A stretch of DNA of 38,099 nt from contig DBQV01000004.1 in NCBI GenBank assembly GCA_002305755.1, forward strand, positions 1-38,099, given 5' to 3'. Each line of letters begins with the position of its first letter. Within the stretch, counting starts at the first letter, position 1. The position numbers and the translations under genes were made by a program. The notes beneath the pieces were generated by a model. It saw nothing but the letters and a program-made list of their open reading frames with translations. It did no database searches and was not told the origin of the DNA. Source of the stretch: Christensenella sp. UBA1385. GTDB taxonomy: Bacteria > Bacillota > Clostridia > Christensenellales > Aristaeellaceae. Below are positions 14,092-22,554 of the stretch, one piece after another.

Positions 14092-15459
14092 TCACATTTC
14101 AGCCTCGGAAGAAGGTTTAGGACGCCCGGTCTGGTTCTCGCTCCGCCGGCCATCCTCCGGCCGCTCCGGCTCAAAGTGGCTCTTCAGCGCCCAGAGCCCG
14201 AGCGCGGGGTTGGGGATGTAGAAGATCTCCTCACCGCCCTCCAGACTGTTCCAGCCCGCGTGCAGCCGCTGCGGCGGGTAGCGCCGGATGGCCTGGTCGT
14301 AGTCAAGATAGGCAAAACCGGCCCTTTCGATCTCGTCTCTGGTCAAGTGTCCGGCGCAGTAGGTCACCTTGAAGCGGCCCTCGCTGCTGCCGTGGATCAG
14401 GTGCGCGGCGGCGGACAGGTTCTGTCTGAGCGCCTCGGATTCCTTTACCGCCTTCAGCACGCTCTGCCTGCCGCTGTAGCCGTAAGCACGGATGAGCCTG
14501 TCCACAGCCTCGTCCTCGCCGAACTTTTCCACTCCCGGGGCAAGGATCACCAGCTCGCCTCCGTCCGCCATCGCCATGCGCGTGCGGTAGATGGCTTTGT
14601 TGCCCAGCCAGGTGGATTTGAACTCCTGTCCGTCCAGATAGACGACCGCTTTGCTGATGGGCCTGTCCAGCAGCTGCATGTTGACGCGCGCGGAAAGCCT
14701 TGCGGCTTCCTCAAAGCAGCGCCGCCCGCTGCCCGTGAACAGGCCGTGGATGCGGACCTGCCCCTGCGGCGCGTCGGTCACCGTCAGGATGTAGCCGAGC
14801 GGCAGCTTCTGAAGGAAACGCTCTGCGGCCCGGTCAAAGAGGGCGCGCACGGGGGTCTGTTCCCTTCCCATGATGCGTTCCATGCCAAACAGCGCGCCCA
14901 GCATATGCGAGGCGTTGATCATGCGCGCCCCGCCGCAACCCACGAAAATGTTCTTGGCGTGGTTGGCCATGCCTGCGACCTCGTGCGGCACCACCTGGCC
15001 GATGGACAGGATCAGGTCATACTCCGGATCCAGCAGGTGGCGGTTGATCTCCACCGGGATCGGCTCGTTCATGAGCCCTTCCGACAGCTCCGCTACGAAG
15101 CCGGCTTCGATCTCGCCCACCGTGACCACGTCTGTACGCCAGTTGTGCACAAGCATGCGCTCAAAAGGAATGGGGGAATACATGGTTTCCCACTCTTCGC
15201 GGCTCATCTTCACATGCGTGCCCAGCGCGGGCAGCACGTCCACCCGACAGCTTGGGCCCAGTATGCCGTACAGCAAAGCCGCGATCTGACCGGCCCCCGA
15301 GTGCAGGCGTGTAAAGTCCGGGGGAACGAGCAATATCTTTTTCAGCCTGCCCTTGACAGGGGACAGGGCGTCCTCAAGCGCGCGGAGGATGGCCTCGCCT
15401 GAGAGACCATCCTCCCTGTCCGCCAGAAGCGACTGCTCTTTGATGAGAGCTTCAGGCAT
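14092..15459 (-). CDS. LarA-family nickel-dependent hydroxyacid racemase/epimerase homologue; candidate mannonate/gluconate 2-epimerase
   Basis: This is a 455-residue protein of the LarA (DUF2088) superfamily. Family enzymes interconvert 2-hydroxyacid stereoisomers using a nickel-pincer nucleotide bound to a lysine. The key residues of Lactobacillus LarA (His108, His174, Lys184, His200) have matching positions here: His82 in PALGTH, His159 in VVPHE, Lys169 in NHAKN and His185 in INASH. The last three keep the same spacing of 10 and 16 residues. Catalytic competence is therefore likely. It is the last gene of an operon with an SDR, a PfkB kinase and gnd, and its ATG overlaps the gnd stop by 8 bases. 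Some LarA homologues are D-gluconate 2-epimerases, and this context points to that substrate. This is inference; lactate or malate racemase are alternatives. The cofactor genes larB/C/E are not in the window. The last ~30 residues are a charged tail. Confidence 0.85.
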   Translation of the reverse strand: MPEALIKEQSLLADREDGLSGEAILRALEDALSPVKGRLKKILLVPPDFTRLHSGAGQIAALLYGILGPSCRVDVLPALGTHVKMSREEWETMYSPIPFERMLVHNWRTDVVTVGEIEAGFVAELSEGLMNEPIPVEINRHLLDPEYDLILSIGQVVPHEVAGMANHAKNIFVGCGGARMINASHMLGALFGMERIMGREQTPVRALFDRAAERFLQKLPLGYILTVTDAPQGQVRIHGLFTGSGRRCFEEAARLSARVNMQLLDRPISKAVVYLDGQEFKSTWLGNKAIYRTRMAMADGGELVILAPGVEKFGEDEAVDRLIRAYGYSGRQSVLKAVKESEALRQNLSAAAHLIHGSSEGRFKVTYCAGHLTRDEIERAGFAYLDYDQAIRRYPPQRLHAGWNSLEGGEEIFYIPNPALGLWALKSHFEPERPEDGRRSENQTGRPKPSSEAEM

Positions 15460-16900
15460 TGTAAACGCCTGCGGCGGTGGTCCCGCCTTCGCCCGTCCAG
15501 TTGGTGTGGAAGAACTCGCCGCGCGCGCGGTCCACACGCTCATAGGTGTGGGCGCCGAAATAATCGCGCTGCGCCTGCAGCAGGTTGGCGCCGCTGCGCG
15601 GGCTGCGCAGCCCGTCCCAATAGGAGAGCGCGCTGCTCATCGCGGGGAGCGCCACACCCTCTCTGGCCGCCAGCGACACTACCTCGCGCCAGCCCTGCTG
15701 CGCCTGTTTGACTGCCTCGGCGAAATAGGGGGCATACAGCAGGTTTTCAAGCTGCGGATCATCCCGGAAGGCATCCCTGATCTTGGAGAGGAATACGCTG
15801 CGGATGATGCAGCCGCCGCGCCACATCATGGCGATGCCGCCGAAGTTCAGGTTCCAGCCATAGCTCCTGGCGGCGCTGGCCATCAGGAGATAGCCCTGCG
15901 TGTAGGAGATGATCTTGGAGGCATACAGCGCCTGACGGATGCTTTCGATAAAAGCTTCCCTGTTTCCGGTGAACTTCGGTTTGTTTTCGCCCAGCAGGCC
16001 TCCAGCCTTTACACGGCCGTCCTTATCGCTGGAGAGCGAACGGGCGAACACCGCCTCGGCGATCATGGTCAGCGGGATGCCCTCGTCCAGCGCGGCGATC
16101 GCCGTCCACTTGCCGGTGCCCTTTTGCCCGGCGGTATCGAGTATTTTGTCCACGAGAGGGCTTCCGTCCTCATCCCGTTCGGCCAGGATGTGCGAGGTGA
16201 TCTCGATGAGGTAGCTGTCCAGCTCGCCCTTGTTCCATTCAGTGAACACCGCGGCCATTTCCTCGGGCTTCATCCCGAGCACATCGCGCATCAGCAGATA
16301 GCTTTCGGCAATCAGCTGCATGTCGCCGTATTCGATACCGTTATGCACCATTTTGACGAAGTGGCCCGCGCCGCCCTCGCCCACCCAGTCGCAGCAGGGC
16401 TGGCCGTCCACATGGGCGCTGATCGATTGAAAAATGTCCTTCACATAGGGCCAGGCTGCGGGAGAACCGCCGGGCATCATGCTGGGGCCCTTGAGCGCGC
16501 CCTCCTCGCCGCCCGATACGCCTGTGCCGATGTAGCGCAGGCCCTTTGATTCCACATACTGAACGCGCCGGATGGTGTCGGGGAAGTGGCTGTTGCCGCC
16601 ATCGATGAGAATGTCTCCCTCATCCAGCAAGGGCAGCAGCTGGTCGATCAAATCATCCACAGGCTTGCCGGCCTTCACCATCATCATGACTTTGCGGGGC
16701 TTTTCAAGGGCATCCACCAGCTCGCCCAGGCTGTAGGCCGGGATGATGCTGCGGCCTTTGGCCCGCCCTTGCACAAAGTTTTTCACTTTTTCGGTGGTCC
16801 TGTTGTAAACGGCCACGGTGAAGCCCTTGCTCTCCATATTCATCACCAGGTTTTCGCCCATGACGGCCAGGCCGATGAGCCCGATATCCGCTTTTTTCAT
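15452..16900 (-). CDS. gnd: 6-phosphogluconate dehydrogenase, decarboxylating
   Basis: This 482-residue enzyme oxidises 6-phosphogluconate to ribulose 5-phosphate and CO2 with NAD(P). The N-terminal Rossmann motif is IGLIGLAVMGENL. Substrate-binding and catalytic segments include DGGNSHFPDT, GTGVSGGEEGALKGPSMMPG, GGAGHFVKMVHNGIEYGDMQ (Lys general base) and the C-terminal FHTNWTGEGGTT. Length is near the family norm. Of two adjacent ATGs, the second (16900) is better spaced from AGGAGG. The gene sits 12 bases after the kinase gene and overlaps the LarA-family gene. Placement in this operon suggests that 6-phosphogluconate is made locally from sugar acids. Confidence 0.95.
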   Translation of the reverse strand: MKKADIGLIGLAVMGENLVMNMESKGFTVAVYNRTTEKVKNFVQGRAKGRSIIPAYSLGELVDALEKPRKVMMMVKAGKPVDDLIDQLLPLLDEGDILIDGGNSHFPDTIRRVQYVESKGLRYIGTGVSGGEEGALKGPSMMPGGSPAAWPYVKDIFQSISAHVDGQPCCDWVGEGGAGHFVKMVHNGIEYGDMQLIAESYLLMRDVLGMKPEEMAAVFTEWNKGELDSYLIEITSHILAERDEDGSPLVDKILDTAGQKGTGKWTAIAALDEGIPLTMIAEAVFARSLSSDKDGRVKAGGLLGENKPKFTGNREAFIESIRQALYASKIISYTQGYLLMASAARSYGWNLNFGGIAMMWRGGCIIRSVFLSKIRDAFRDDPQLENLLYAPYFAEAVKQAQQGWREVVSLAAREGVALPAMSSALSYWDGLRSPRSGANLLQAQRDYFGAHTYERVDRARGEFFHTNWTGEGGTTAAGVYNA

Positions 16901-16912
16901 CATATCCTCCTG

Positions 16913-17965
16913 TCAGCGCGATACGCGCGCGTTTCCTTTCCAGATGCTCCAGACCTGATCCTCATCGGCGGGGGAGGCATAGTCCTCCGTCATGGTCGCG
17001 GCCAGCGCGCCGGACGCCCAACCGAACTGCACGCACTTTTCACCGTCCCAATCCTTCAGCAGCCCGTAGAGCAGACCGGAGACAAAGCCGTCGCCGCCGC
17101 CGATGCGGTCCAGCACCTCGATCTCACGGGCAGGCGCTTCATACCACTGGCCGTCCTGGTACAGCAGCGCGCCCCACAGGTGCCTGTTGGCGCTGATCAC
17201 CTGGCGCAGCGTGGTGGCGAAGGCGCGTACGTTCGGGTAGCTTTCCTGGGCCTTTCTGATCATGGCCTTGAATTCTTCCGTCTTGCCCACATCATGCCCG
17301 CCGGCTTCCGGGCCCTTCAGCCCCAGCGCCAGCTGATAATCCTCCTCATTGCCGATCAGCACGTCGGCTACGGAAGCGATCCTGTGGAAGGCGTCTCTCA
17401 GCTCCGCTTCGCGGCCCTTCCAGAAAGAGGCGCGATAATTGAGGTCAAAGCTGATCAGGCAGCCGTTTTCATGCGCTTTTTCCGCCAGCGCCAGGCAGAA
17501 TTCAGCCGTTTTTGGGGAAAGGGCGGCAAACAGGCCGGAAAAATGGATCATGCGCGCCCCTTCCTGCCGGAAGATGCGGTCCAGGTCGAAAAACTCGGGC
17601 CCCAGTTCGCGCCCCACTTCGCCGGCGCGGTCGTTGTGTACGCGCGGACCGCGGGGGCCAAAGCCGGCATCCGCGATGTTGAACTGGTGGCGCACGCCCC
17701 AGGGGCCGTCCGGCGCAATCTCGGGCCCTTCAAAGGCGATGAAGCGCCTGCCGAGCTCGCGCTTGATAAAGGCCGAGATGGGGCTGCCCTTCACAAAGGC
17801 GGTCAGCACCTTGGTCTTCAGTCCCAGCGAGGCGGACACGTTCAGCACGTTGCTCTCGGCGCTGGTAGCCTGCATGATGAAACGGTTGTCCAGCCCCACA
17901 GGCTGGCGCGCCTCGGGCGTGATCCTGACGCCCATGCTGGTCGCGGTGATCAAGTCATACATCAT
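16913..17965 (-). CDS. PfkB-family sugar kinase (2-keto-3-deoxygluconate kinase-like; possible gluconate kinase)
   Basis: This is a ~350-residue ribokinase-fold kinase. It resembles KdgK proteins: an N-terminal substrate-binding region with a long lid insert, RGPRVHNDRA, IHFSGLFAAL, ISFDLNYRASFW and ADVLIGNEEDY. The catalytic C-terminal signature DRIGGGDGFVSGLLYG has its Asp near residue 300. Annotation by similarity would be 2-keto-3-deoxygluconate kinase. However, no aldolase or sugar-acid dehydratase is in the operon, whereas gnd is directly downstream, so phosphorylation of gluconate itself is a reasonable alternative. The start at 17965 is preferred, because AAGGAG would abut the ATG at 17971. 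The SD overlaps the SDR stop codon, indicating coupling. Confidence 0.85.
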   Translation of the reverse strand: MMYDLITATSMGVRITPEARQPVGLDNRFIMQATSAESNVLNVSASLGLKTKVLTAFVKGSPISAFIKRELGRRFIAFEGPEIAPDGPWGVRHQFNIADAGFGPRGPRVHNDRAGEVGRELGPEFFDLDRIFRQEGARMIHFSGLFAALSPKTAEFCLALAEKAHENGCLISFDLNYRASFWKGREAELRDAFHRIASVADVLIGNEEDYQLALGLKGPEAGGHDVGKTEEFKAMIRKAQESYPNVRAFATTLRQVISANRHLWGALLYQDGQWYEAPAREIEVLDRIGGGDGFVSGLLYGLLKDWDGEKCVQFGWASGALAATMTEDYASPADEDQVWSIWKGNARVSR

Positions 17966-17975
17966 ACTCATCTCC

Positions 17976-18818
17976 TTATACCCCTGAATAAGCAGTATAC
18001 CCGCCGTCCACAGGGATTACAATCCCGTTCACAAAGCCTGAGGCTTCCTGAGATACCAGATACAGAAGAGCGCCCAGCAGCTCCTCCGGCCGGCCAAAGC
18101 GGCCCATGGGCGTGGCGGCCAGTATCTTGCCCGTGCGCGCGGTGGGCCTTCCCTCCTGATCGAACAGCAGCGCGCGGTTCTGGTCTGTCACAAAAAAGCC
18201 GGGGGCGATGGCGTTGACGCGCGGCCCGGTCCTGGCAAAATACGTGGCCAGCCACTGCGTCAGATTGGTGACAGCTGCCTTCGCCCCGCTGTACGCCACC
18301 ACCTTGGTCAGGGGGAGATAGGCCCCCATGGAGGAGATATTGACCACACAGCAGCCGGGCCTGCCTGTCATGTCCTGCGCGAACACTTGGGTAGGCAGCA
18401 GCGTACCGAGGTAATTCAGGTCAAAGGCATGGCGGATGCCATCCTGCGCGAGTGAAAAGAAATCCCTGGCCGCCCTTGCCGCGGATCCAAACTGCTCATC
18501 GTCCGTTGTGGCGGCTGGATGGTTGCCGCCCGCCGCGTTCACCAGGATGTCCACCGGCCCAAGCTTTGTCCGAACGGCATCCCGGGCGATCAAAAGCGCG
18601 TCCTTATCCAGCACGTCGCAGGCGGCGGCCATGGCCTCTCCGCCCTCGGCCCTGATCAGCCCGGCCACGTGCTCGCCTTTTTCGAGGCCTCGGTTCATGA
18701 TGGCTACCTTCGCGCCGCAGGCTGCCAGCGCGCGCGAAAAACAGCTGCCCAGCACGCCGCCGCCGCCCGTGACCAGGGCCGTTTTGCCCCGAAGATCGAT
18801 CTGAAAGGGAAGCTCCAT
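17976..18818 (-). CDS. SDR-family oxidoreductase resembling D-mannonate oxidoreductase (fructuronate reductase)
   Basis: This is a 280-residue NAD(P)-dependent short-chain dehydrogenase. The cofactor motif is TGGGGVLG (17-24) and NAAGG follows strand 4. The catalytic residues are Ser162/163, Tyr176 and Lys180 in YSGAK. The C-terminal half, with VNAIAPGFFVTDQNRALL and PEELLGALLYLVSQEASGFV, is typical of the SDR-type D-mannonate oxidoreductases (UxuB/YjmF type) of Firmicutes. It would reduce D-fructuronate to D-mannonate or act on a related keto-acid such as 5-ketogluconate. AAGGAG is 7 bases before the ATG at 18818; the ATG at 18824 is too close to it. It is the first gene of the operon with the kinase, gnd and the LarA homologue. 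Confidence 0.85.
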   Translation of the reverse strand: MELPFQIDLRGKTALVTGGGGVLGSCFSRALAACGAKVAIMNRGLEKGEHVAGLIRAEGGEAMAAACDVLDKDALLIARDAVRTKLGPVDILVNAAGGNHPAATTDDEQFGSAARAARDFFSLAQDGIRHAFDLNYLGTLLPTQVFAQDMTGRPGCCVVNISSMGAYLPLTKVVAYSGAKAAVTNLTQWLATYFARTGPRVNAIAPGFFVTDQNRALLFDQEGRPTARTGKILAATPMGRFGRPEELLGALLYLVSQEASGFVNGIVIPVDGGYTAYSGV

Positions 18819-18906
18819 TTCCATGCTCCTTCTTATTTCTGTTTACTCCGCCCTGTTTTGGACTTTCTTGCGCATGATACGCGCCGCTATATATTTTACC
18901 TTGCTC

Positions 18907-18915
18907 AGTATAGCA
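18907..18915 (-). promoter_or_regulatory. Extended -10 promoter of the sugar-acid operon
   Basis: On the minus strand, TGC-TATACT (hexamer at 18907-18912) lies about 90 bases before the SDR start. No good -35 is seen. The palindrome GGCCTTTTTGGCC immediately upstream could hold a regulator. Confidence 0.55.
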
Positions 18916-18974
18916 TAAGCAGAGGCCAAAAAGGCCGCGCTGCCGAAAGTTTGCGCGATCCTTATATACAAATC

Positions 18975-19000
18975 GTCCGGACGGCAGGAGCCGTCCGGAC
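18975..19000 (-). terminator. Hairpin after asnS, probable terminator
   Basis: A perfect 11-bp GC-rich stem (GTCCGGACGGC with GCCGTCCGGAC) has a 4-base loop. The following tract on the minus strand (GATTTGT) is only partly T-rich, so termination may be leaky. It separates asnS from the sugar-acid operon. Confidence 0.65.
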
Positions 19001-19021
19001 AGAATAGTAAACGGGGCTAAA

Positions 19022-20410
19022 TCAGAACTCAGCGTTGCCCACCGTGCGGGGGAAGGGCAGCACGTCGCGGATGTTGGACATGCCGGTGAGGTACATGATC
19101 AGCCGCTCAAAACCGATGCCGAAGCCCGCGTGCTTCACGCTGCCGTAGCGCCGCAGGTCTGCGTACCAGTCATAGGCCTGCCTGTCCATGCCCAGCTCTT
19201 CCATGCGCCTGTCCAGCACTTCCGGCCTTTCCTCGCGCTGGCTGCCGCCCACCATCTCGCCCACGCCGGGCACCAGCAGGTCAACTGCCGCCACGGTCTT
19301 GCCGTCATCATTGAGGCGCATGTAAAAGGCCTTGATATCTTTCGGATAATCGTACACGAACACGGGGCGGCGGAAGTGCTCCTCCGTCAGCCAGCGCTCA
19401 TGCTCGGTCTGCAGGTCCATGCCCCACCTGACAGGATACTCAAACTGACGGTCAGCCCCCTCCAGAAGCCGGATGGCCTCGGTATAGGTACAGCGCGCAA
19501 ATTCGCTGTCACGCACATGCTCAAGGCGCTCGATGAGCCCCTTGTCCACAAACTGATTGAGGAAGTTCAGCTCCTCGGGCGCTTCCGCCAGGATATCGCC
19601 GATGACGCTGCGGATCATGTCCTCTTCCAGCGCCATGTCGTCCTCCAGATCGGCAAAGGCGATCTCGGGCTCTATCATCCAGAACTCCGCCGCGTGGCGC
19701 GGGGTGTTGCTGTTTTCGGCGCGGAAGGTGGGGCCGAAGGTATAGATATTGCGGAAGGCCATGCAGAAGGCTTCGCCGTTGAGCTGGCCGGATACGGTCA
19801 GCGAGGCGTGCTTGCCGAAAAAATCTTCTTTATACTGCAGCCTGCCCTTTTCATCCCGGGGCAGCCTGTCCAGATCGAGCGTCGTCACCTGGAACATCTC
19901 GCCCGCGCCTTCGGCATCGCTGGTGGTGATGATGGGGGTGTGCACATACACGAAGCCGTGGTCATGGAAATAACGGTGAATGGACTGCGCGGCCAGCGAG
20001 CGGATCCTGAATACGGCGGCAAAAGTGTTGGTGCGCGGGCGCAGGTGGCTGATGGTGCGCAGATATTCAAAGGTGTGGCGCTTTTTTTGCAGCGGGAAAT
20101 CCGCGGCGCAGAGCCCCTCCACGGCGACAGATTCCGCCTTCAGCTCAAAGGGCTGCTTCATGCCGGGGGTCAGCGCCAAACGTCCGCTCACGGTCAGCGA
20201 ACTGCCGATGGTGATGCGGGTGACATCCTTAAAGTTTTCGAGGGTCTCATCGCAGACGATCTGCAGATTTTTAAAATAGCTGCCGTCATTGAGCTCTATG
20301 AAGGCAAAGGCCTTGCTGTCGCGCAGCGTTTTGACCCAGCCCTGCACGGTGATGAGCTCGCCGTCCGCCGGTGTCTGCTTGAAGAGTGTGGAAATTAAAG
20401 TGGTCTGCAT
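19022..20410 (-). CDS. asnS: Asparaginyl-tRNA synthetase
   Basis: This is a 462-residue class IIb synthetase that charges tRNA-Asn. An N-terminal OB-fold anticodon-binding domain (about residues 15-105, VQGWVKTLRDSKAFAFIELN) is followed by the catalytic core. Class II motif 2 is FGPTFRAENSNTPRHAAEFW, and motif 3 is in HAGFGIGFERLIMYLTG. ATG 20410 follows GAGGAG; the in-frame TTG just before it is less likely. Only 28 bases separate it from glcK and no T-box is present, so it appears to be transcribed from the hprK promoter. Confidence 0.96.
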   Translation of the reverse strand: MQTTLISTLFKQTPADGELITVQGWVKTLRDSKAFAFIELNDGSYFKNLQIVCDETLENFKDVTRITIGSSLTVSGRLALTPGMKQPFELKAESVAVEGLCAADFPLQKKRHTFEYLRTISHLRPRTNTFAAVFRIRSLAAQSIHRYFHDHGFVYVHTPIITTSDAEGAGEMFQVTTLDLDRLPRDEKGRLQYKEDFFGKHASLTVSGQLNGEAFCMAFRNIYTFGPTFRAENSNTPRHAAEFWMIEPEIAFADLEDDMALEEDMIRSVIGDILAEAPEELNFLNQFVDKGLIERLEHVRDSEFARCTYTEAIRLLEGADRQFEYPVRWGMDLQTEHERWLTEEHFRRPVFVYDYPKDIKAFYMRLNDDGKTVAAVDLLVPGVGEMVGGSQREERPEVLDRRMEELGMDRQAYDWYADLRRYGSVKHAGFGIGFERLIMYLTGMSNIRDVLPFPRTVGNAEF

Positions 20411-20438
20411 CAAAGTCGCTCCTCAGTTGAAATGGGGC

Positions 20439-21407
20439 TCAGCTGTTCTTGGAAGCAAGGCCTGCCTTCGTCAGCATGGCCGCGCCGATCAGACCCGCGT
20501 CGTTGCCGAGGCTGGCCAGCGCGATCTTGGAATAAGGCAGAGTTTTGAACATCAGGTACTCGGGCAGCTTTTCATTGACCGCGTCGATCAGGAACTTGCC
20601 CGCGTGGCTGATGCCGCCGCCCAGCACGATCATATCGGGGTCCATAAAGGAGATGATGGTATTGATGGCAATGGCCAGATACTTGGTGTAGCGGTGGAAG
20701 ATTTTCAGCGCGTGCTCATCACCCTCTTTGGCCAGGTCGATCACCATGCGGCCGGTGATGTTCTTGGTGTTGCCGCCAGCCTTCTTCATCAGCGCGCACT
20801 CGGGATTGTTGCTGCATACCTCCTCAGCCATATGGATCAGCGCCGTGGCGGAACAGTAGCGCTCCAGGCAGCCTTTTTTGCCGCAGGTGCATGGGATGCC
20901 GTCGATTTCCATGGTCAGGTGGCCGATCTCGCTGGCGACGCCGTGCGCGCCCGTCCAGGGCTTGCCGTCTATCACGATGCCGCCGCCCACGCCTGTGCCC
21001 AGGGTGAGGAACACACTGGAGTGCAGCCCGCGGCTGACACCCGCCATGCTCTCAGCAAAGCCGGCCACCGTGGCGTCATTATCGATCAGGATGGGCAGAT
21101 GCATATACTTCTGCAGCTCATCGCGCAGCGGGATATCGTACCAGCCAAGATTGGTGCAGAAGATCACGCGGCCGGTGACATTGTCCGCAAGGCCGGGGAT
21201 GCCGATGCCCACGCCGCCGATGTCATTGAGCGTGAGACCGCTCTTTTCAAGCGCCTGCAGGCTGCACATGGCCATGTCCCGCGCTACGTCCTGGTAGGGA
21301 CGGTCGGCCAGCGTGGCCGTCTCCGCCTTGGAGACGATGCTGCCCTCTTCATCGATGATGCCCGCCTTGATCTGCGTGCCGCCCAGATCGATCCCGATAT
21401 AATACAT
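20439..21407 (-). CDS. glcK: ROK-family glucokinase
   Basis: This 322-residue cytosolic kinase would phosphorylate glucose to glucose 6-phosphate. The ATP-binding motif is GIDLGGTQIKAG at the N-terminus. The central region has LTLGTGVGGGIVIDG, and the ROK zinc motif CTCGKKGCLE follows the HGVASEIGH segment. These are standard glucokinase features, and no N-terminal helix-turn-helix is present, so it is an enzyme rather than a ROK repressor. It starts 16 bases after hprK, with GAGGAGG near the hprK stop. Pairing with hprK links it to carbon-source signalling. Confidence 0.92.
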   Translation of the reverse strand: MYYIGIDLGGTQIKAGIIDEEGSIVSKAETATLADRPYQDVARDMAMCSLQALEKSGLTLNDIGGVGIGIPGLADNVTGRVIFCTNLGWYDIPLRDELQKYMHLPILIDNDATVAGFAESMAGVSRGLHSSVFLTLGTGVGGGIVIDGKPWTGAHGVASEIGHLTMEIDGIPCTCGKKGCLERYCSATALIHMAEEVCSNNPECALMKKAGGNTKNITGRMVIDLAKEGDEHALKIFHRYTKYLAIAINTIISFMDPDMIVLGGGISHAGKFLIDAVNEKLPEYLMFKTLPYSKIALASLGNDAGLIGAAMLTKAGLASKNS

Positions 21408-21423
21408 ACTTTTTGCTTCCTCC

Positions 21424-22347
21424 TCAGGCTTCCTGCGAAAAATTCATCATGGCATTCAGGCGGCGGTCCAGTTCCTTCGCTGCCGAATATCCCATTTTTT
21501 TCAGGCTGAAGTTGCGCGCGGCCACCTCAATGATGATGGCCAGGTTGCGGCCGGGCCGCACGGGGATGACCAGATAGGGGATGCGAACGCCCATGATCTC
21601 GGTGTATTCCTCGGAAAGGCCCAGGCGGTCGTATTCCTTTTTCTCTTTCCAGTTTTCAAGATGTATTTCCATGTCGATGCGCTTGTTGAGCAGCACCGAG
21701 CCAACGCCATACATGGCGCGGATATCGATGATGCCGATACCGCGGATCTCCATGAAGTGCCGCACGGTCTCGGGCGCTTCGCCCGTCAGCCGCTCCTTGG
21801 ATACCTTCATGATATCCACGGTGTCGTCCGCTACCAGCTGGTGACCGCGCTTGATCAGCTCCAGCGCGGATTCCGACTTGCCGACCCCGCTCTCGCCCGT
21901 GATCAGGATGCCGGTGCCGTACACATCCACCAGCACGGCATGCCGGGTGGTGCGGGGGGCAAGCGCCTTGTTGAGATAGAGGATCGCGTCCACGATGAAG
22001 GCGGTGGTAGAATCCTGCGACTGAAGGATGGGTACGTCGTGCCTGCGCGCGATGTCCAGAAGCTCCTGGTGCGGCATCAGCCCGCGGCAGACAATCACCA
22101 CAGGGATGGAATAGGAGAAGTACTTTTCCAGCCGGACGGAGCGCTCCTCCGGCGTGAGAGACTCAAGATAGCTGATCTCCACGTTGCCCATCACCTGAGG
22201 ACGTTCGTGGGCAAAATGCTCAAAAAAACCGATCAGCTCAAGGCCGGGACGGTTGATTTCAGGCGTGCTTAGATCCCAGGTTTCCCGGGTGGATCCGGAG
22301 AGAACGGTCAGGTTCAGCTCCTTCACAAAGGCCTCCATGTTGACCAT
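21424..22347 (-). CDS. hprK: HPr kinase/phosphorylase
   Basis: This is a 307-residue bifunctional enzyme that phosphorylates and dephosphorylates Ser46 of HPr. It is the sensor of carbon catabolite repression in low-GC-type Gram-positive bacteria. The N-terminal domain spans about residues 1-130. The catalytic domain contains Walker A GESGVGKSE, followed by LVADDTVDI and the family signature MEIRGIGIIDIRAMYG. The C-terminal NLAIIIEVAARN segment is also typical. ATG 22347 follows GAGGAG by 8 bases. It heads the hprK-glcK-asnS unit behind a near-consensus promoter. Confidence 0.96.
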   Translation of the reverse strand: MVNMEAFVKELNLTVLSGSTRETWDLSTPEINRPGLELIGFFEHFAHERPQVMGNVEISYLESLTPEERSVRLEKYFSYSIPVVIVCRGLMPHQELLDIARRHDVPILQSQDSTTAFIVDAILYLNKALAPRTTRHAVLVDVYGTGILITGESGVGKSESALELIKRGHQLVADDTVDIMKVSKERLTGEAPETVRHFMEIRGIGIIDIRAMYGVGSVLLNKRIDMEIHLENWKEKKEYDRLGLSEEYTEIMGVRIPYLVIPVRPGRNLAIIIEVAARNFSLKKMGYSAAKELDRRLNAMMNFSQEA

Positions 22348-22351
22348 CTCA

Positions 22352-22465
22352 TCAGCTCCTCACGCTTGGATTCACAGTTCCGTTATTATACATATTTTCC
22401 GGCGCCGTGCCAACCGCCTGCTCCGGCTGGTCGCCGATCAGGATCAGTGTCATTTGCTTGTTCAT
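22352..22465 (-). CDS. Possible leaderless 37-residue ORF upstream of hprK
   Basis: An ATG at 22465 opens a 37-codon frame (MNKQMTLILIGDQPEQ at its start) that ends 4 bases before the hprK ATG, inside the hprK ribosome-binding region. It has no SD. An extended -10 element (TGT-TATAAT) is placed so that transcription would start at, or within a base of, this ATG, as for a leaderless mRNA. The hprK promoter lies within the frame. It may be an uncoded leader; confidence is low. Confidence 0.25.
   Translation of the reverse strand: MNKQMTLILIGDQPEQAVGTAPENMYNNGTVNPSVRS
22385..22413 (-). promoter_or_regulatory. Main promoter of hprK-glcK-asnS
   Basis: On the minus strand, TTGGCA (22408-22413) and TATAAT (22385-22390) are separated by 17 bp. 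A second, upstream extended -10 (TGT-TATAAT) is at 22472-22480. Confidence 0.75.
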
Positions 22466-22554
22466 ACCTGTATTATAACAGCTTTAGGTAATGCTTGCTC
22501 CCTCTTCCTTTGTGCGGAGTATCCTTAGTATCAGAATAACAAACATTCAGGATT

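Noticed and set aside
18975..19000. Hairpin after asnS considered as a regulatory attenuator of the sugar-acid operon
   Set aside because: It lies upstream of the operon promoter, so it cannot be in that operon's own leader. A leaky terminator of asnS is simpler.
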